Origin: CAVYPR01 sp052145775
GTDB lineage: Bacteria > Actinomycetota > Acidimicrobiia > Acidimicrobiales > RAAP-2
Assembly: GCA_052145775.1 (NCBI GenBank)
Contig: JBKQNY010000208.1
Span: forward strand, 1 to 29,367
Reading direction: 5' to 3'
DNA length: 29,367 nt
The translations under genes and the position numbers were made by a program. The notes below the pieces were generated by a model. It ran no database searches. It was not told the origin of the DNA and saw nothing but the letters and a program-made list of their open reading frames with translations. Below are positions 17,666 through 24,905 of this stretch, in pieces (position 1 is the stretch's first letter; every line of letters begins with the position of its first letter).

Positions 17666-18640
17666 TCAGGCTGCCGGTCCACCGAGCCACCCGCGCCGCT
17701 TGAACAAGGCGAACAGGATCACCACGGCCACCACCTCGGTCCCGACACCCACCCCGAAGAACACGGCACTGCCGCCGATGTGGAGGACCAACCAGGCGAA
17801 GTTCTGCCCGAAGAACCCGGTCAGGTAGCTGAGAGGGAGGAAGATCGTGGCGATGATAGCCAGCTGCTTCATCACCACGTTCAGCCGGTTGGAGACGGTC
17901 GAGATGTGGGTGTCCATCACGCCGCTCAACAGGTCGCGGTAGCCGTCGACCATGTCGCTGATGCGGATCAGGTGGTCGTAGAGGTCGCGGAAGTAGCGGG
18001 CGCTCTCGTCACTGGTGCCCGGCAGCTGGGTCACGCCCGCGCTCAGCCCGGCGAACATGTCCCGCGGGGGGGTGACGACCTTGCGGATCGCCATGAGGCG
18101 CCGTTTCATGGCGAAGACCTCGCCGAGCTGCTCCTCGGTCGGCCGGACCAAGATGGCGTCCTCCAGGGCGTCGATGCGCTCGTCGAATTCCGACAGCACG
18201 GGGAAGAAGCTGTCGGTCAGGGCGTCCACGATGAGGTAGACGAGGGCGATCTGCGGAGCGCCGGACGCATGCCGGTGGGCGATTCTGGCACGCACGCCGT
18301 CGATCGGACCGCATGCCCCGCGATGGATGGTGACGGCGTAGCGGTCCGAGAAGAACAGGTGCACCTCCACGGTGCCCGTCCCCCGTTCGGCGGCCCCATG
18401 GGCGACCATATAGACGTAGTCGTCGTAGTCGTCCAGCTTGGGCCGCTGGCCGAAGTGCTCGGCGTCCTCAACGGCCAGAGGGTGGAAGTGGAACGTGTCA
18501 GTGAGGAGCGCCGTCAAGTCGTCACTGCCTTCCCCGGCGTCGAGGTCGAGCCAGAAGAACTGGCCGCCCGACATGGCCGCAGCCACGTTCTCGGCGGTGG
18601 CCGGAATCCCGCTGTTCCCCTGGGTGAGCACGCCCCTCAC
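17666..18640 (-). CDS. corA: CorA-family divalent metal ion transporter
   Basis: About 324 aa. A long cytoplasmic domain with helical segments (FDERIDALEDAIL, EVFAMKRRLMAIRKVVTPPRD, ARYFRDLYDHLIRISDMVDGYRDLLSGVMD) is followed by two C-terminal membrane segments. The signature before the last loop is YLTGFFGQNF (272-281): the usual GMN triplet is GQN here, a variant found in some actinobacterial CorA-like proteins. The family carries Mg2+, Co2+ or Ni2+ inward as a pentamer; the ion cannot be fixed from sequence. The start is uncertain: GTG at 18640 is chosen because GGAGGGAG lies upstream and homology starts soon after; GTG at 18631 is the near alternative. The DUF2510 gene follows after 15 bp. 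Confidence 0.9.
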   Translation of the reverse strand: MRGVLTQGNSGIPATAENVAAAMSGGQFFWLDLDAGEGSDDLTALLTDTFHFHPLAVEDAEHFGQRPKLDDYDDYVYMVAHGAAERGTGTVEVHLFFSDRYAVTIHRGACGPIDGVRARIAHRHASGAPQIALVYLIVDALTDSFFPVLSEFDERIDALEDAILVRPTEEQLGEVFAMKRRLMAIRKVVTPPRDMFAGLSAGVTQLPGTSDESARYFRDLYDHLIRISDMVDGYRDLLSGVMDTHISTVSNRLNVVMKQLAIIATIFLPLSYLTGFFGQNFAWLVLHIGGSAVFFGVGVGTEVVAVVILFALFKRRGWLGGPAA

Positions 18641-18802
18641 CTTGCGATTCTCCCTCCCCCCGGCCCCGGGGGCGGGGATGCGGGACGTCTCGGGGGCCCT
18701 GGTGACCAGCGCTGCTCGGTGCCGGCGGGCCCCTCGTCGATCCCGTCCTGGCGGTCTCACGGGGGTTGGCGGGCCTCCTTCGAATGCACCTCTTCACCGC
18801 CC

Positions 18803-18822
18803 GACCGGCGCCCGCGCCGGTC
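18803..18822. terminator. GC-rich hairpin between the two-gene unit and corA
   Basis: GACCGGCGC (18803-18811) pairs perfectly with GCGCCGGTC (18814-18822). It lies in a 350-bp gap on the minus strand, about 170 bp downstream of the stop of the 213-aa gene and upstream of corA. It may separate the two transcripts. No T-run is present and the surroundings are extremely GC-rich. Confidence 0.35.
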
Positions 18823-18990
18823 CTCCCCCGCCACCAGCCGTGCGCCGGACTCGTCCCCGCGAGCCGCCGAGACCTCGAGCGCCGGGAGCCCCCGGTCGGC
18901 CTGGCGCCCCCGTGCCCTCCGAGCCGCCCACCCTCGGGCCTCGGGAGACGGGGGTCCGGAGCTCCCGCCCGAGTCGACCCGGCCCCGGTC

Positions 18991-19632
18991 TCAGAAGCGG
19001 GGATCGTCCGCCGACAGCACCGACAGCACCTCTGCGTCCACCGGGGGCGGGTCGAAGGCGGCATCCACCTCGCCACGAGGCAACGAGACGAGGATCTCGC
19101 GCAGCTCGCCGTAGGCGCGCGACACCTGCCGGCGGTAGAAGACGGGCATGACCCGCAACGGCCCCGCGAGATCGATGCCCATGTCACGGGCCATCTCCTC
19201 GTCGACCGCGGCCACGACCACCGGCGGCAGCTCGTGGCAGAGGGCCAGTCGCACCATGTACCTCCCGCCCCCGACGGTCCGCTCGAAGGCGGGCCGTGGC
19301 CTCGATCCCTCCTCGAAGATCCCAGCCACGAGGCCGATGTCGATGGCGATGCGCACCACCCGGACCTCGCCGCCCTCCTTGTGGGCCCGCCGGATCGCCT
19401 TCACCCAGTCGTCGGGATGGCTCTCCGACGCGGTGACCGCGTCGAGTGCGGCCACCACCACGGTGCGGTGCTCGTAGGGGTAGGGGCCGCGCTGGAGCGC
19501 CAAGCTCACCAGGTAGGGCGGCGCGCACGGTGCTTCGTCGACGCCGGCATCCGCCGGCACATGGGTTGCGACCTCGCCCAGGGTCGCCTCGGGCGCTCCC
19601 GGCTGGACGCCGCCCGGGTCCGGGTCGACCAC
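18991..19632 (-). CDS. Hypothetical protein, second gene of a coupled pair
   Basis: About 213 aa, family not recognised. The first 45 residues are Pro/Gly/Asp-rich and probably disordered. A folded part follows with alternating strands and helices: PPYLVSLALQRGPYPYEHRTVVVAALD, WVKAIRRAHKEGGEVRVVRIAIDIGLVAGIF, GGGRYMVRLALCHELPPVVVAAVDEEMARD and PVFYRRQVSRAYGELREILVSLP. No catalytic motif, signal peptide or membrane segment is evident. The GTG at 19632 is chosen because it sits one base after the stop of the upstream gene, so translation is very likely coupled; the open frame further upstream is a shadow of that gene. Third codon positions are strongly G/C, supporting a real gene. Confidence 0.65.
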   Translation of the reverse strand: MVDPDPGGVQPGAPEATLGEVATHVPADAGVDEAPCAPPYLVSLALQRGPYPYEHRTVVVAALDAVTASESHPDDWVKAIRRAHKEGGEVRVVRIAIDIGLVAGIFEEGSRPRPAFERTVGGGRYMVRLALCHELPPVVVAAVDEEMARDMGIDLAGPLRVMPVFYRRQVSRAYGELREILVSLPRGEVDAAFDPPPVDAEVLSVLSADDPRF

Positions 19633-19633
19633 C

Positions 19634-19969
19634 TCAGCTCCCGGTGGCCAGCGCCTCGAAGTTCTCGTAGAGACGGGGCTCGCCCATCTTGTCGCGCTGG
19701 GCCTTGGCCGGGGGCCCGACCCGCGCCCACATCCCGTCGATCCACCACAGGTCGAGAACGAGCTCTCGGTCGAGCAGGTCGTGCTTGACCAGCGTGCCGA
19801 TGGTCTCGCCGAAACCGAGCATCTTGCGGACCGCGGGCAGGTTGGCGCTCGCCGTCTCGGGGTCGAAGCCGTCGGAGAAGAGCTCCTGCGCGGCCTCGTC
19901 GAGGGCCATCTCATTGCTCCACCTGACCAGCTGCACGATCAGTGCGGCGTCCTCATGGGTAGCGGCCAT
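19634..19969 (-). CDS. Small hypothetical protein, first gene of a coupled pair (possibly DUF4760-like)
   Basis: 111 aa, mostly helical. It begins MAATHEDAALIVQLVRWSNEMALDEAAQELF and ends with LYENFEALATGS, an ending that recalls DUF4760-type proteins, but the resemblance is weak and from memory. A central WWIDGMWARV segment is Trp-rich. The start is firm: AGGAGGTG lies just upstream of the ATG at 19969. The next gene begins one base after its stop. The pair is divergent from the pilin gene at 20191, with a 221-bp region between. Function unknown. Confidence 0.7.
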   Translation of the reverse strand: MAATHEDAALIVQLVRWSNEMALDEAAQELFSDGFDPETASANLPAVRKMLGFGETIGTLVKHDLLDRELVLDLWWIDGMWARVGPPAKAQRDKMGEPRLYENFEALATGS

Positions 19970-20120
19970 CCCACACCTCCTGGTTCCTCGGGACCTCGGA
20001 AGGCCCACCGTATAGTCCGCGGCCGCCGCCGTCACCCGTCCCGGCGACACACCCCGCCCCCGCGTGCTGCGGATCGGCGCTTGCAGGGAGAGACCCATTT
20101 CTCCCATCGCTCGGCGGACG

Positions 20121-20126
20121 TACAAT
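20121..20126 (+). promoter_or_regulatory. Likely -10 box of the prepilin promoter
   Basis: TACAAT at 20121-20126 matches the TANNNT consensus and would place the transcript start near 20133, giving a leader of about 58 nt. A good -35 hexamer at normal spacing is not seen. Confidence 0.45.
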
Positions 20127-20143
20127 GCCGAGCGGGAAGGTAA

Positions 20144-20178
20144 CCGTCTCTGACGGGAAAGGGTCGGACGAGAGTCCG
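20144..20178 (+). promoter_or_regulatory. Two small hairpins in the prepilin 5' leader
   Basis: CCGTC-TCT-GACGG (20144-20156) and CGGAC-GAGA-GTCCG (20165-20178) are perfect 5-bp stems, the second closed by a GNRA-type loop (GAGA). The second ends just before the ribosome site GGGAGGGGAAG. They fill most of the predicted leader and could control translation or message stability. Confidence 0.45.
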
Positions 20179-20190
20179 GGAGGGGAAGAG

Positions 20191-20829
20191 ATGATCGCCA
20201 ACGAGACCCGGTCGCTGCTTCGCGCGGCGCGGCACGTCTGCGGGAATGACGATGGGCACGCCCAGCAGGCGGATGCCGGCTTCACCCTCATCGAGCTGAT
20301 GGTGGTGCTACTCATCTTGGGCATCCTGCTCGCCGTTGCGATTCCGACGTTCCTCTCGGTCAGCACCGGCGCCCGGTCGGCCCTCACGCAGACGGACCTC
20401 GCGAACTCACTGACGTCCCTTCAGTCCATCTACAACAAGGATGACGGGACGTTTCCGACAACCCTCGACACTCTCCTGGCCAAGACAGAGACCGCCATCA
20501 AGTACGTCGACGCAACAGTCGCCCCCACACCTGGGAAGAACATGATCTCGGTCTGGCGCTCTTCGACGAACGAGGTCGGCATGTGGGGCGTCGACGGAGC
20601 CGACAAGTGCTGGTTCGTCTACCTGAACGAGACCTCCAAGGCCATCTCCGGGGTGCCTCCGGGATACTCCTACGGCTCGTTCCAGGCGTCGAGCACAACC
20701 TGGAGGACATGCTTCGCCACATCGGACGGCGTGACACTGACAGGTTACCTGTGGCCAAGCTTTGCCGCCGTGAAGACAGCCCGGACAGTGAGCACAGGTG
20801 GGCATCTCTTTATCAGCACAGGTCCGTAA
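20191..20829 (+). CDS. Type IV prepilin-like protein
   Basis: 212 aa. A 30-residue leader ends in DAG; cleavage by prepilin peptidase after G30 would expose FTLIELMVVLLILGILLAVA (31-50), the classical N-methylated phenylalanine, the glutamate at +5 (E35) and the hydrophobic helix that anchors and assembles the subunit. The globular part is about 160 residues and contains cysteines in DKCWFVYL and TWRTCFATS, candidates for the usual C-terminal disulfide. The ATG at 20191 is chosen for the strong GGGAGGGGAAG site; an upstream ATG in the same frame lies at the predicted -10 box. No pilus assembly genes are adjacent, so it is an orphan subunit or relies on a distant type IV pilus or secretion locus. 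A leader of 30 residues is long compared with classical type IVa pilins. Confidence 0.92.
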   Translation: MIANETRSLLRAARHVCGNDDGHAQQADAGFTLIELMVVLLILGILLAVAIPTFLSVSTGARSALTQTDLANSLTSLQSIYNKDDGTFPTTLDTLLAKTETAIKYVDATVAPTPGKNMISVWRSSTNEVGMWGVDGADKCWFVYLNETSKAISGVPPGYSYGSFQASSTTWRTCFATSDGVTLTGYLWPSFAAVKTARTVSTGGHLFISTGP

Positions 20830-20833
20830 GCAA

Positions 20834-20865
20834 GTGCGAGCCCGAGGAACCAGCTCGGGCCGCAC
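20834..20865 (+). terminator. Strong hairpin after the prepilin gene
   Basis: GTGCG (20834-20838), a bulged A, then GCCCGAG (20840-20846), a 7-nt loop, CTCGGGC (20854-20860) and CGCAC (20861-20865): a 12-bp stem that starts 5 bp after the stop codon. No T-run follows. Confidence 0.6.
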
Positions 20866-21257
20866 TCGGCAACCCGACCGTCGAAGGCTGAGAGACACCC
20901 CGAGCGCCTGCCGAGGTCGCGGGCTCCTTGGGAACCGACCCGGTGGCAAAACCCGCGCTGTCGCATGAGCACTACCCACCCGCACGTGGCGCGTCGGGTT
21001 CTCGGCCTTCCCGGGCGTCGGCCTGCTTCGCAAGGAGGTGTGGGCACATCGAACGAGCACGTCGAGTACGTCGGCAACCCTGCGCAGACCCCCGTTGCGG
21101 TGACTGCAACGGTACGTTTGGCCGCCTGACCGCTGATTGCGCCCGCACCAGGGAGCCTTGGACTTCCTGGCCTGCGTTTCGAAAACACCGCCGACCATGC
21201 GGTAGGCAAGGCTCATCACCACTGGCCACACGATCTCAGAGTGACGGAGGCACGCAC
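20866..21257. other. Long leader/intergenic region upstream of cysC
   Basis: About 390 bp with no firm gene. It contains a segment with cobalamin-riboswitch-like words (GGGAA at 20930, GGTG at 20942, CTGTCGC at 20958), a possible 54-codon ORF (20965-21129) without a ribosome site, and a perfect 7-bp hairpin, CCGTTGC/GCAACGG (21092-21112), followed by TACGTTT. It may be a structured leader for cysC. Confidence 0.4.
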
Positions 21258-21923
21258 ATGCCGCACGAGCGAGCCAGCCGGCAGGCGGGGAACCACGGTT
21301 CCTCACGCCCCACCAGGGACCCCTCCGAGCCACCGCGCCTGCCTCAGCACCTGGATGTCTCGGCGGAAGCAAGGGCCACCCTCAAGGGACACCAACCGGG
21401 CATCGTCTGGCTCACCGGTCTCTCCGGCGCCGGCAAGTCCACCATCGCCAATCGGGTCGAGCTGCAGCTGTTCGACCTTGGGGTCCACACGACGCTCCTC
21501 GACGGCGACAACCTGCGGCGCGGCCTCAACCGCGATCTGGGGTTCACCGATGCCGACCGCGTCGAGAACATTCGGCGGGTGGCCGAGGTTGCCAGGCTGA
21601 TGGCCGATTCCGGGCTGGTGGTGATCGTGGCCTTCATTTCTCCGTTCCGTGCCGACCGCCGGATGGCCCGCGAGGTGGCGGGCGAAGGGCGCTTCTGCGA
21701 GGTGTTCGTCGACACGCCGTTGCACGTGGCCGAGGCCCGGGATCCCAAAGGCCTGTACCGCCGGGCGCGCCGAGGGGAGCTGGCGAACTTCACCGGGGTG
21801 GATTCACCCTACGAGCCCCCCGAGCATCCCGAGCTTCGTATCGACACGACGGTCACGTCGCCCGACGAGGCCGCACATCGGTTGGTCGAGCAGCTCCGTG
21901 CCATGCAGATCCTGGGCCGCTAG
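21258..21923 (+). CDS. cysC: Adenylylsulfate (APS) kinase
   Basis: 221 aa. It phosphorylates adenosine 5'-phosphosulfate with ATP to make PAPS, the universal sulfuryl donor. The P-loop is GLSGAGKS (54-61), followed by the APS-site segments LLDGDNLRRGLNRDLGF and DRVENIRRVAEVA, then VAFISPFRADRRMAR, the YRRARRGELANFTGVDSPYEPP lid and a C-terminal helix. About 45 residues precede the kinase core, somewhat longer than in minimal CysC proteins, and are probably disordered. The ATG at 21258 is chosen because GGAGG lies 8 nt upstream. It is not next to sulfate-reduction or ATP sulfurylase genes; instead a sulfotransferase lies two genes downstream on the same strand, suggesting that its PAPS is used for sulfation. 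Confidence 0.95.
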   Translation: MPHERASRQAGNHGSSRPTRDPSEPPRLPQHLDVSAEARATLKGHQPGIVWLTGLSGAGKSTIANRVELQLFDLGVHTTLLDGDNLRRGLNRDLGFTDADRVENIRRVAEVARLMADSGLVVIVAFISPFRADRRMAREVAGEGRFCEVFVDTPLHVAEARDPKGLYRRARRGELANFTGVDSPYEPPEHPELRIDTTVTSPDEAAHRLVEQLRAMQILGR

Positions 21924-22057
21924 ACCCCCTGCCGGGCGGAAGGGACCGTTGACCGGAGGCGCACCGGCCGTCCGCCTCGGCCACGCCGAGGGGTTCCGTA
22001 AGGCAACATGGGACACGCTGCATGGTGACGTACGCATCCAGAAGGGGGCAGTAGGAA

Positions 22058-23080
22058 ATGGCCATCGATCTGACCGGCGGCATGGAGCCGTCGAAGGATT
22101 TCTTCTTGGCAGATCGACCCGAAGACCCCCAGTTCCGTGAGAGCGCGTCGTTCTGGGTCTCGGACCACGAGGGTCGCATCGGGCTCCCGAGGATCGGCAT
22201 CGAGGCCGTCTCGGAGGCGTGGGAGTCGCGTGGTCTCCAGGTGAACCTGGGCTTCCCCGACGGCCGCACGGTGATCGTCCTGGGCTCGGGCGAGGGGCGG
22301 TCGCCGCTCGACAACGACGGGACCTGCCGCACGTTCGCCGCCGGGGGGCTCGTCTTCCGCTTGGTAGAGCCGTTCCGGACCCTGACCTTGACCTACCAGG
22401 GCAGCGCGTTGGACACGAGCGCCGGGGCGTTGGCCAAAGGTGACTACGGCGGACCACAAGTGACACTCGAGGTGGAGGTGGAGTTCACCTGCGCAGCCCC
22501 GCCCTGGGTGTCGGGGACCCTCACCACAGAGTCTTCCGAGCTCTTCAACGAGGGCTTCGCGGGGGCCTTCATCAGCCCACGCTACGAGCAGCTCTGCACG
22601 TGCCGAGGACGGGTCGACGTCGGCGGCACGGAGTGGACCTTCAACGGCACCGGCCTGCGCATCCACCGTCAAGGCCCCCGCGATACGGGCGGGTTCTGGG
22701 GCCACTGCTGGCCAAGCGCGCTCTTCCCCAGCGGCAAGGCCTTCGGCGCCCTGGCCTTCCCCGAGCGCCCGGACGGCGAACCGACCTACAACGAGGCATA
22801 CGTCTTCGACGGCGAGGCAATGATCCCCGCCACGATCGTGGACGCTCCGTGGCTACGTCGCCTGCAGCCCAACGGTGAAGACGTCTCGCTGGTGCTCCGG
22901 ACGGTGGACGGTGACGTTCGCATCGAGGGCGAGACCATCCTTTCAGCGTGTATGGCGGGGGGCACCGTTCACGAGTTCGCCCCGGCGCTCCAGCAGGCCG
23001 GGGTCCGCTACCGGTGGGACGGCGAGGAGACCTTCGGCATGATGGAGCGCTCGATCCCGGTCGCCCAACTCGAGGACTGA
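22058..23080 (+). CDS. DUF7064/CrtC-AttH-like hypothetical protein
   Basis: 340 aa. The sequence resembles a group of actinobacterial proteins now labelled DUF7065/DUF7064, distantly similar to the calycin-like fold of CrtC/AttH carotenoid hydratase-type proteins. This is from memory. Recognisable parts are MAIDLTGGMEPSKDFFLADRP at the N-terminus, SASFWVSDHEGRIGLPRIGIEAV, FNGTGLRIHRQGPRDTGGFWGHCWPSALFPSG and the C-terminal EDVSLVLRTVDGDVRIEGET and QAGVRYRWDGEETFGMMERS. No signal peptide or membrane segment is present, so it is cytoplasmic. Relatives are often found among lipid or steroid catabolism genes, but no reaction is established. It sits between cysC (134 bp upstream) and the sulfotransferase gene (57 bp downstream), all on the plus strand. 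A purine-rich GGGGGCAGTAGGAA precedes the ATG. Confidence 0.8.
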   Translation: MAIDLTGGMEPSKDFFLADRPEDPQFRESASFWVSDHEGRIGLPRIGIEAVSEAWESRGLQVNLGFPDGRTVIVLGSGEGRSPLDNDGTCRTFAAGGLVFRLVEPFRTLTLTYQGSALDTSAGALAKGDYGGPQVTLEVEVEFTCAAPPWVSGTLTTESSELFNEGFAGAFISPRYEQLCTCRGRVDVGGTEWTFNGTGLRIHRQGPRDTGGFWGHCWPSALFPSGKAFGALAFPERPDGEPTYNEAYVFDGEAMIPATIVDAPWLRRLQPNGEDVSLVLRTVDGDVRIEGETILSACMAGGTVHEFAPALQQAGVRYRWDGEETFGMMERSIPVAQLED

Positions 23081-23137
23081 GGCACCGGTGCACGGGAGAT
23101 CCCTGGCGGCTCCCACGACCACTGAGGGAGGCGCGAG

Positions 23138-24274
23138 GTGATCGATGCCGAACAGGTCGTGGAGAGGGCCTGCCAGAGGGCCGAGGCCGACGACTTCGGT
23201 CCCGACACCTGGCGGGAGGGCCTCGAGGTCCTCGTGCGTGCATTGGGGGAAGGGGGGAACCTCAATGACCTGGGTGAGGCGGTCTTCACCGACCAGATCG
23301 TCGGCTACCTGGTGAATCGATTGGAGGTGGAGAAGTGGTACGGGCGCCATCCTGAGATCGAGAACCAGGAGATCGCGGCTCCGCTGTTCGGGCTCGGGCT
23401 GCCCCGCACCGGGTCCACCGCCCTCAGCTTCTTGCTTGCCTGCGACCGGTCCCGCCGCTGCCTGAGAACCTGGGAGGCGGATGCTCCGTGCCCACCGCCG
23501 AACACGGCGACCGAGGACAGCGATCCGCGTATCGCCAGGTGCCAGGCGGGCATCGACATGACGCACCAGATGTTCCCGGACTTCGCCGGGATGCTGCCGA
23601 GCTCGGCCACGGGCCCCCAGGAGTGCCTACTGCTCATGGCCCTCGACTTCCGGTCACACGTCTTCGGGGGAATGGCCTTCCTCCCCGGTTACACCGCCTG
23701 GCTCTCGTCCTGCGACATGGAGCCCGCGTACCGCTACCACAAGCGCGTGCTCAAGCTCCTGCAGTGGCGGTGTCCCCCGACTCGCTGGTGGCTGAAGAGC
23801 CCAGCGCACATGGCGAGCATCGGCGCCCTCGACGCCGTCTATCCCGACGCCCGGTTCGTGATGACCCATCGCCAGATCACCAGTGTCCTTCCCTCGCTCT
23901 GCGCACTGAAAGAGGCGCTCTCGACCCCGCTCACGCACGTTCTCGACCGATCGGCGCTCGGACTTCATGAAGAGCTCTTCTGGCACGAGTCGCTGCAGCG
24001 ACTCGTCGATTTCCGAGACGCCGGCCGGGAGGACCGTTTCTTCGACGTGTCCTTCGCCGACATGCAGGGCGAACCGATCGGCGCCATGGAGGCCCTCTCC
24101 CGAGAGCTGGGCGACGAGCTCCTGCCCGGCACCCGGGACCAGATGGCCAGATGGTGGGAAGAGAACTCGAAGGAACGCCGGCAGGGGAAGCGCCCCGAGC
24201 CCGGCGACTACGGGCTCGACCCGGCGACCTTGCGCCGGGAGTTCGCCTTCTATGACGAACGCTTCGCCCGCTAG
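23138..24274 (+). CDS. PAPS-dependent sulfotransferase family protein
   Basis: 378 aa, the size of the long Sulfotransfer_3-type enzymes of actinobacteria. The 5'-phosphosulfate loop is GLPRTGSTALSFLLA (87-101); the 3'-phosphate region is WWLKSPAHMASIGALDAVYPDARFVMTHRQITSV (217-250) with K220, R245 and S249. A helical N-terminal region of about 80 residues precedes the core. The enzyme should transfer sulfuryl from PAPS to a hydroxyl or amine of a small molecule, lipid or glycan; the acceptor cannot be read from sequence. The GTG at 23138 has GAGGGAGGCG upstream and is the natural start. It lies 57 bp after the DUF7064-like gene and about 1.2 kb after cysC, so donor synthesis and transfer are encoded together. 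Confidence 0.9.
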   Translation: MIDAEQVVERACQRAEADDFGPDTWREGLEVLVRALGEGGNLNDLGEAVFTDQIVGYLVNRLEVEKWYGRHPEIENQEIAAPLFGLGLPRTGSTALSFLLACDRSRRCLRTWEADAPCPPPNTATEDSDPRIARCQAGIDMTHQMFPDFAGMLPSSATGPQECLLLMALDFRSHVFGGMAFLPGYTAWLSSCDMEPAYRYHKRVLKLLQWRCPPTRWWLKSPAHMASIGALDAVYPDARFVMTHRQITSVLPSLCALKEALSTPLTHVLDRSALGLHEELFWHESLQRLVDFRDAGREDRFFDVSFADMQGEPIGAMEALSRELGDELLPGTRDQMARWWEENSKERRQGKRPEPGDYGLDPATLRREFAFYDERFAR

Positions 24275-24341
24275 ACGACACCCAGCGGCCCACGACCGCG
24301 ACGAGGCCGTCACTGCACCCTGGCGAGGGAACGCTTTCCGA

Positions 24342-24827
24342 TCACTTCTTTGACGACGCCTCCAGCGCTTCGATTCGGTCGAGGATGTCCTTCAGACCAC
24401 CTGCCGTGTGCACATCAAGCCGGTCGAGAATGGTTTCGGTGTCGTTGAAGGTGCGAAGGGCCCGCTCGTCAGAAGCGGCACTCTGGACGCTCTGCCCCAC
24501 CATGATGACCGAGAGCAGCACGAGCTGGATGAACGTCTGGGCAATCCACGCCACGATCAGAATCAGCCCGGCTTTGGTGAAGAACGCCGGTACATCGTTC
24601 TTGTGCAGCACGCCAGCTTCCACGAGGATGGCCGGCAGGCTCATCAACGCGATGAGGCAGAAGAGATACGCGCAGGCCATGGTGCCGACCCCACGGGTAA
24701 GGAGCACGGCCACCTTTGCGTTAAATCCCTCGACCTCCCTCACCTCCGAGCCCAACCCCCGAAGGCTCACCACACGGGCAAGGTGGTGCTGGGTCTTGAC
24801 GGGGTAATTCGCAGGCAGAGTGGTCAT
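24342..24827 (-). CDS. DUF1003-like small membrane protein
   Basis: 161 aa. A short cytoplasmic start with EVEGFNAKVAVLLTRGVGTM is followed by two hydrophobic segments (about 48-69 and 86-111), then a hydrophilic helical C-terminus (SVQSAASDERALRTFNDTETILDRLDVHTAGGLKDILDRIEALE). The pattern FNxK...TRxVGTM, the second segment ending LVLLSVIMVGQ and then ASDERA is that of a common actinobacterial group related to DUF1003. Function unknown. The start at 24827 is supported by a TAGCCT sequence 6 nt upstream that could be the -10 box of a leaderless message. It converges on the sulfotransferase gene and lies 78 bp downstream of the next minus-strand gene. Confidence 0.7.
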   Translation of the reverse strand: MTTLPANYPVKTQHHLARVVSLRGLGSEVREVEGFNAKVAVLLTRGVGTMACAYLFCLIALMSLPAILVEAGVLHKNDVPAFFTKAGLILIVAWIAQTFIQLVLLSVIMVGQSVQSAASDERALRTFNDTETILDRLDVHTAGGLKDILDRIEALEASSKK

Positions 24828-24905
24828 TTCGCCAGGCTAATCCCCATTGCCCCTCGCCCGAGGTGAGCGCGACGCACTGCCCGGTGTTGTCAACTGCCAA
24901 GCGCT

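Noticed and set aside
20965..21129. A 54-codon ORF upstream of cysC
   Set aside because: There is no ribosome site before its ATG and no recognised motif; the sequence seems better explained as a structured leader.
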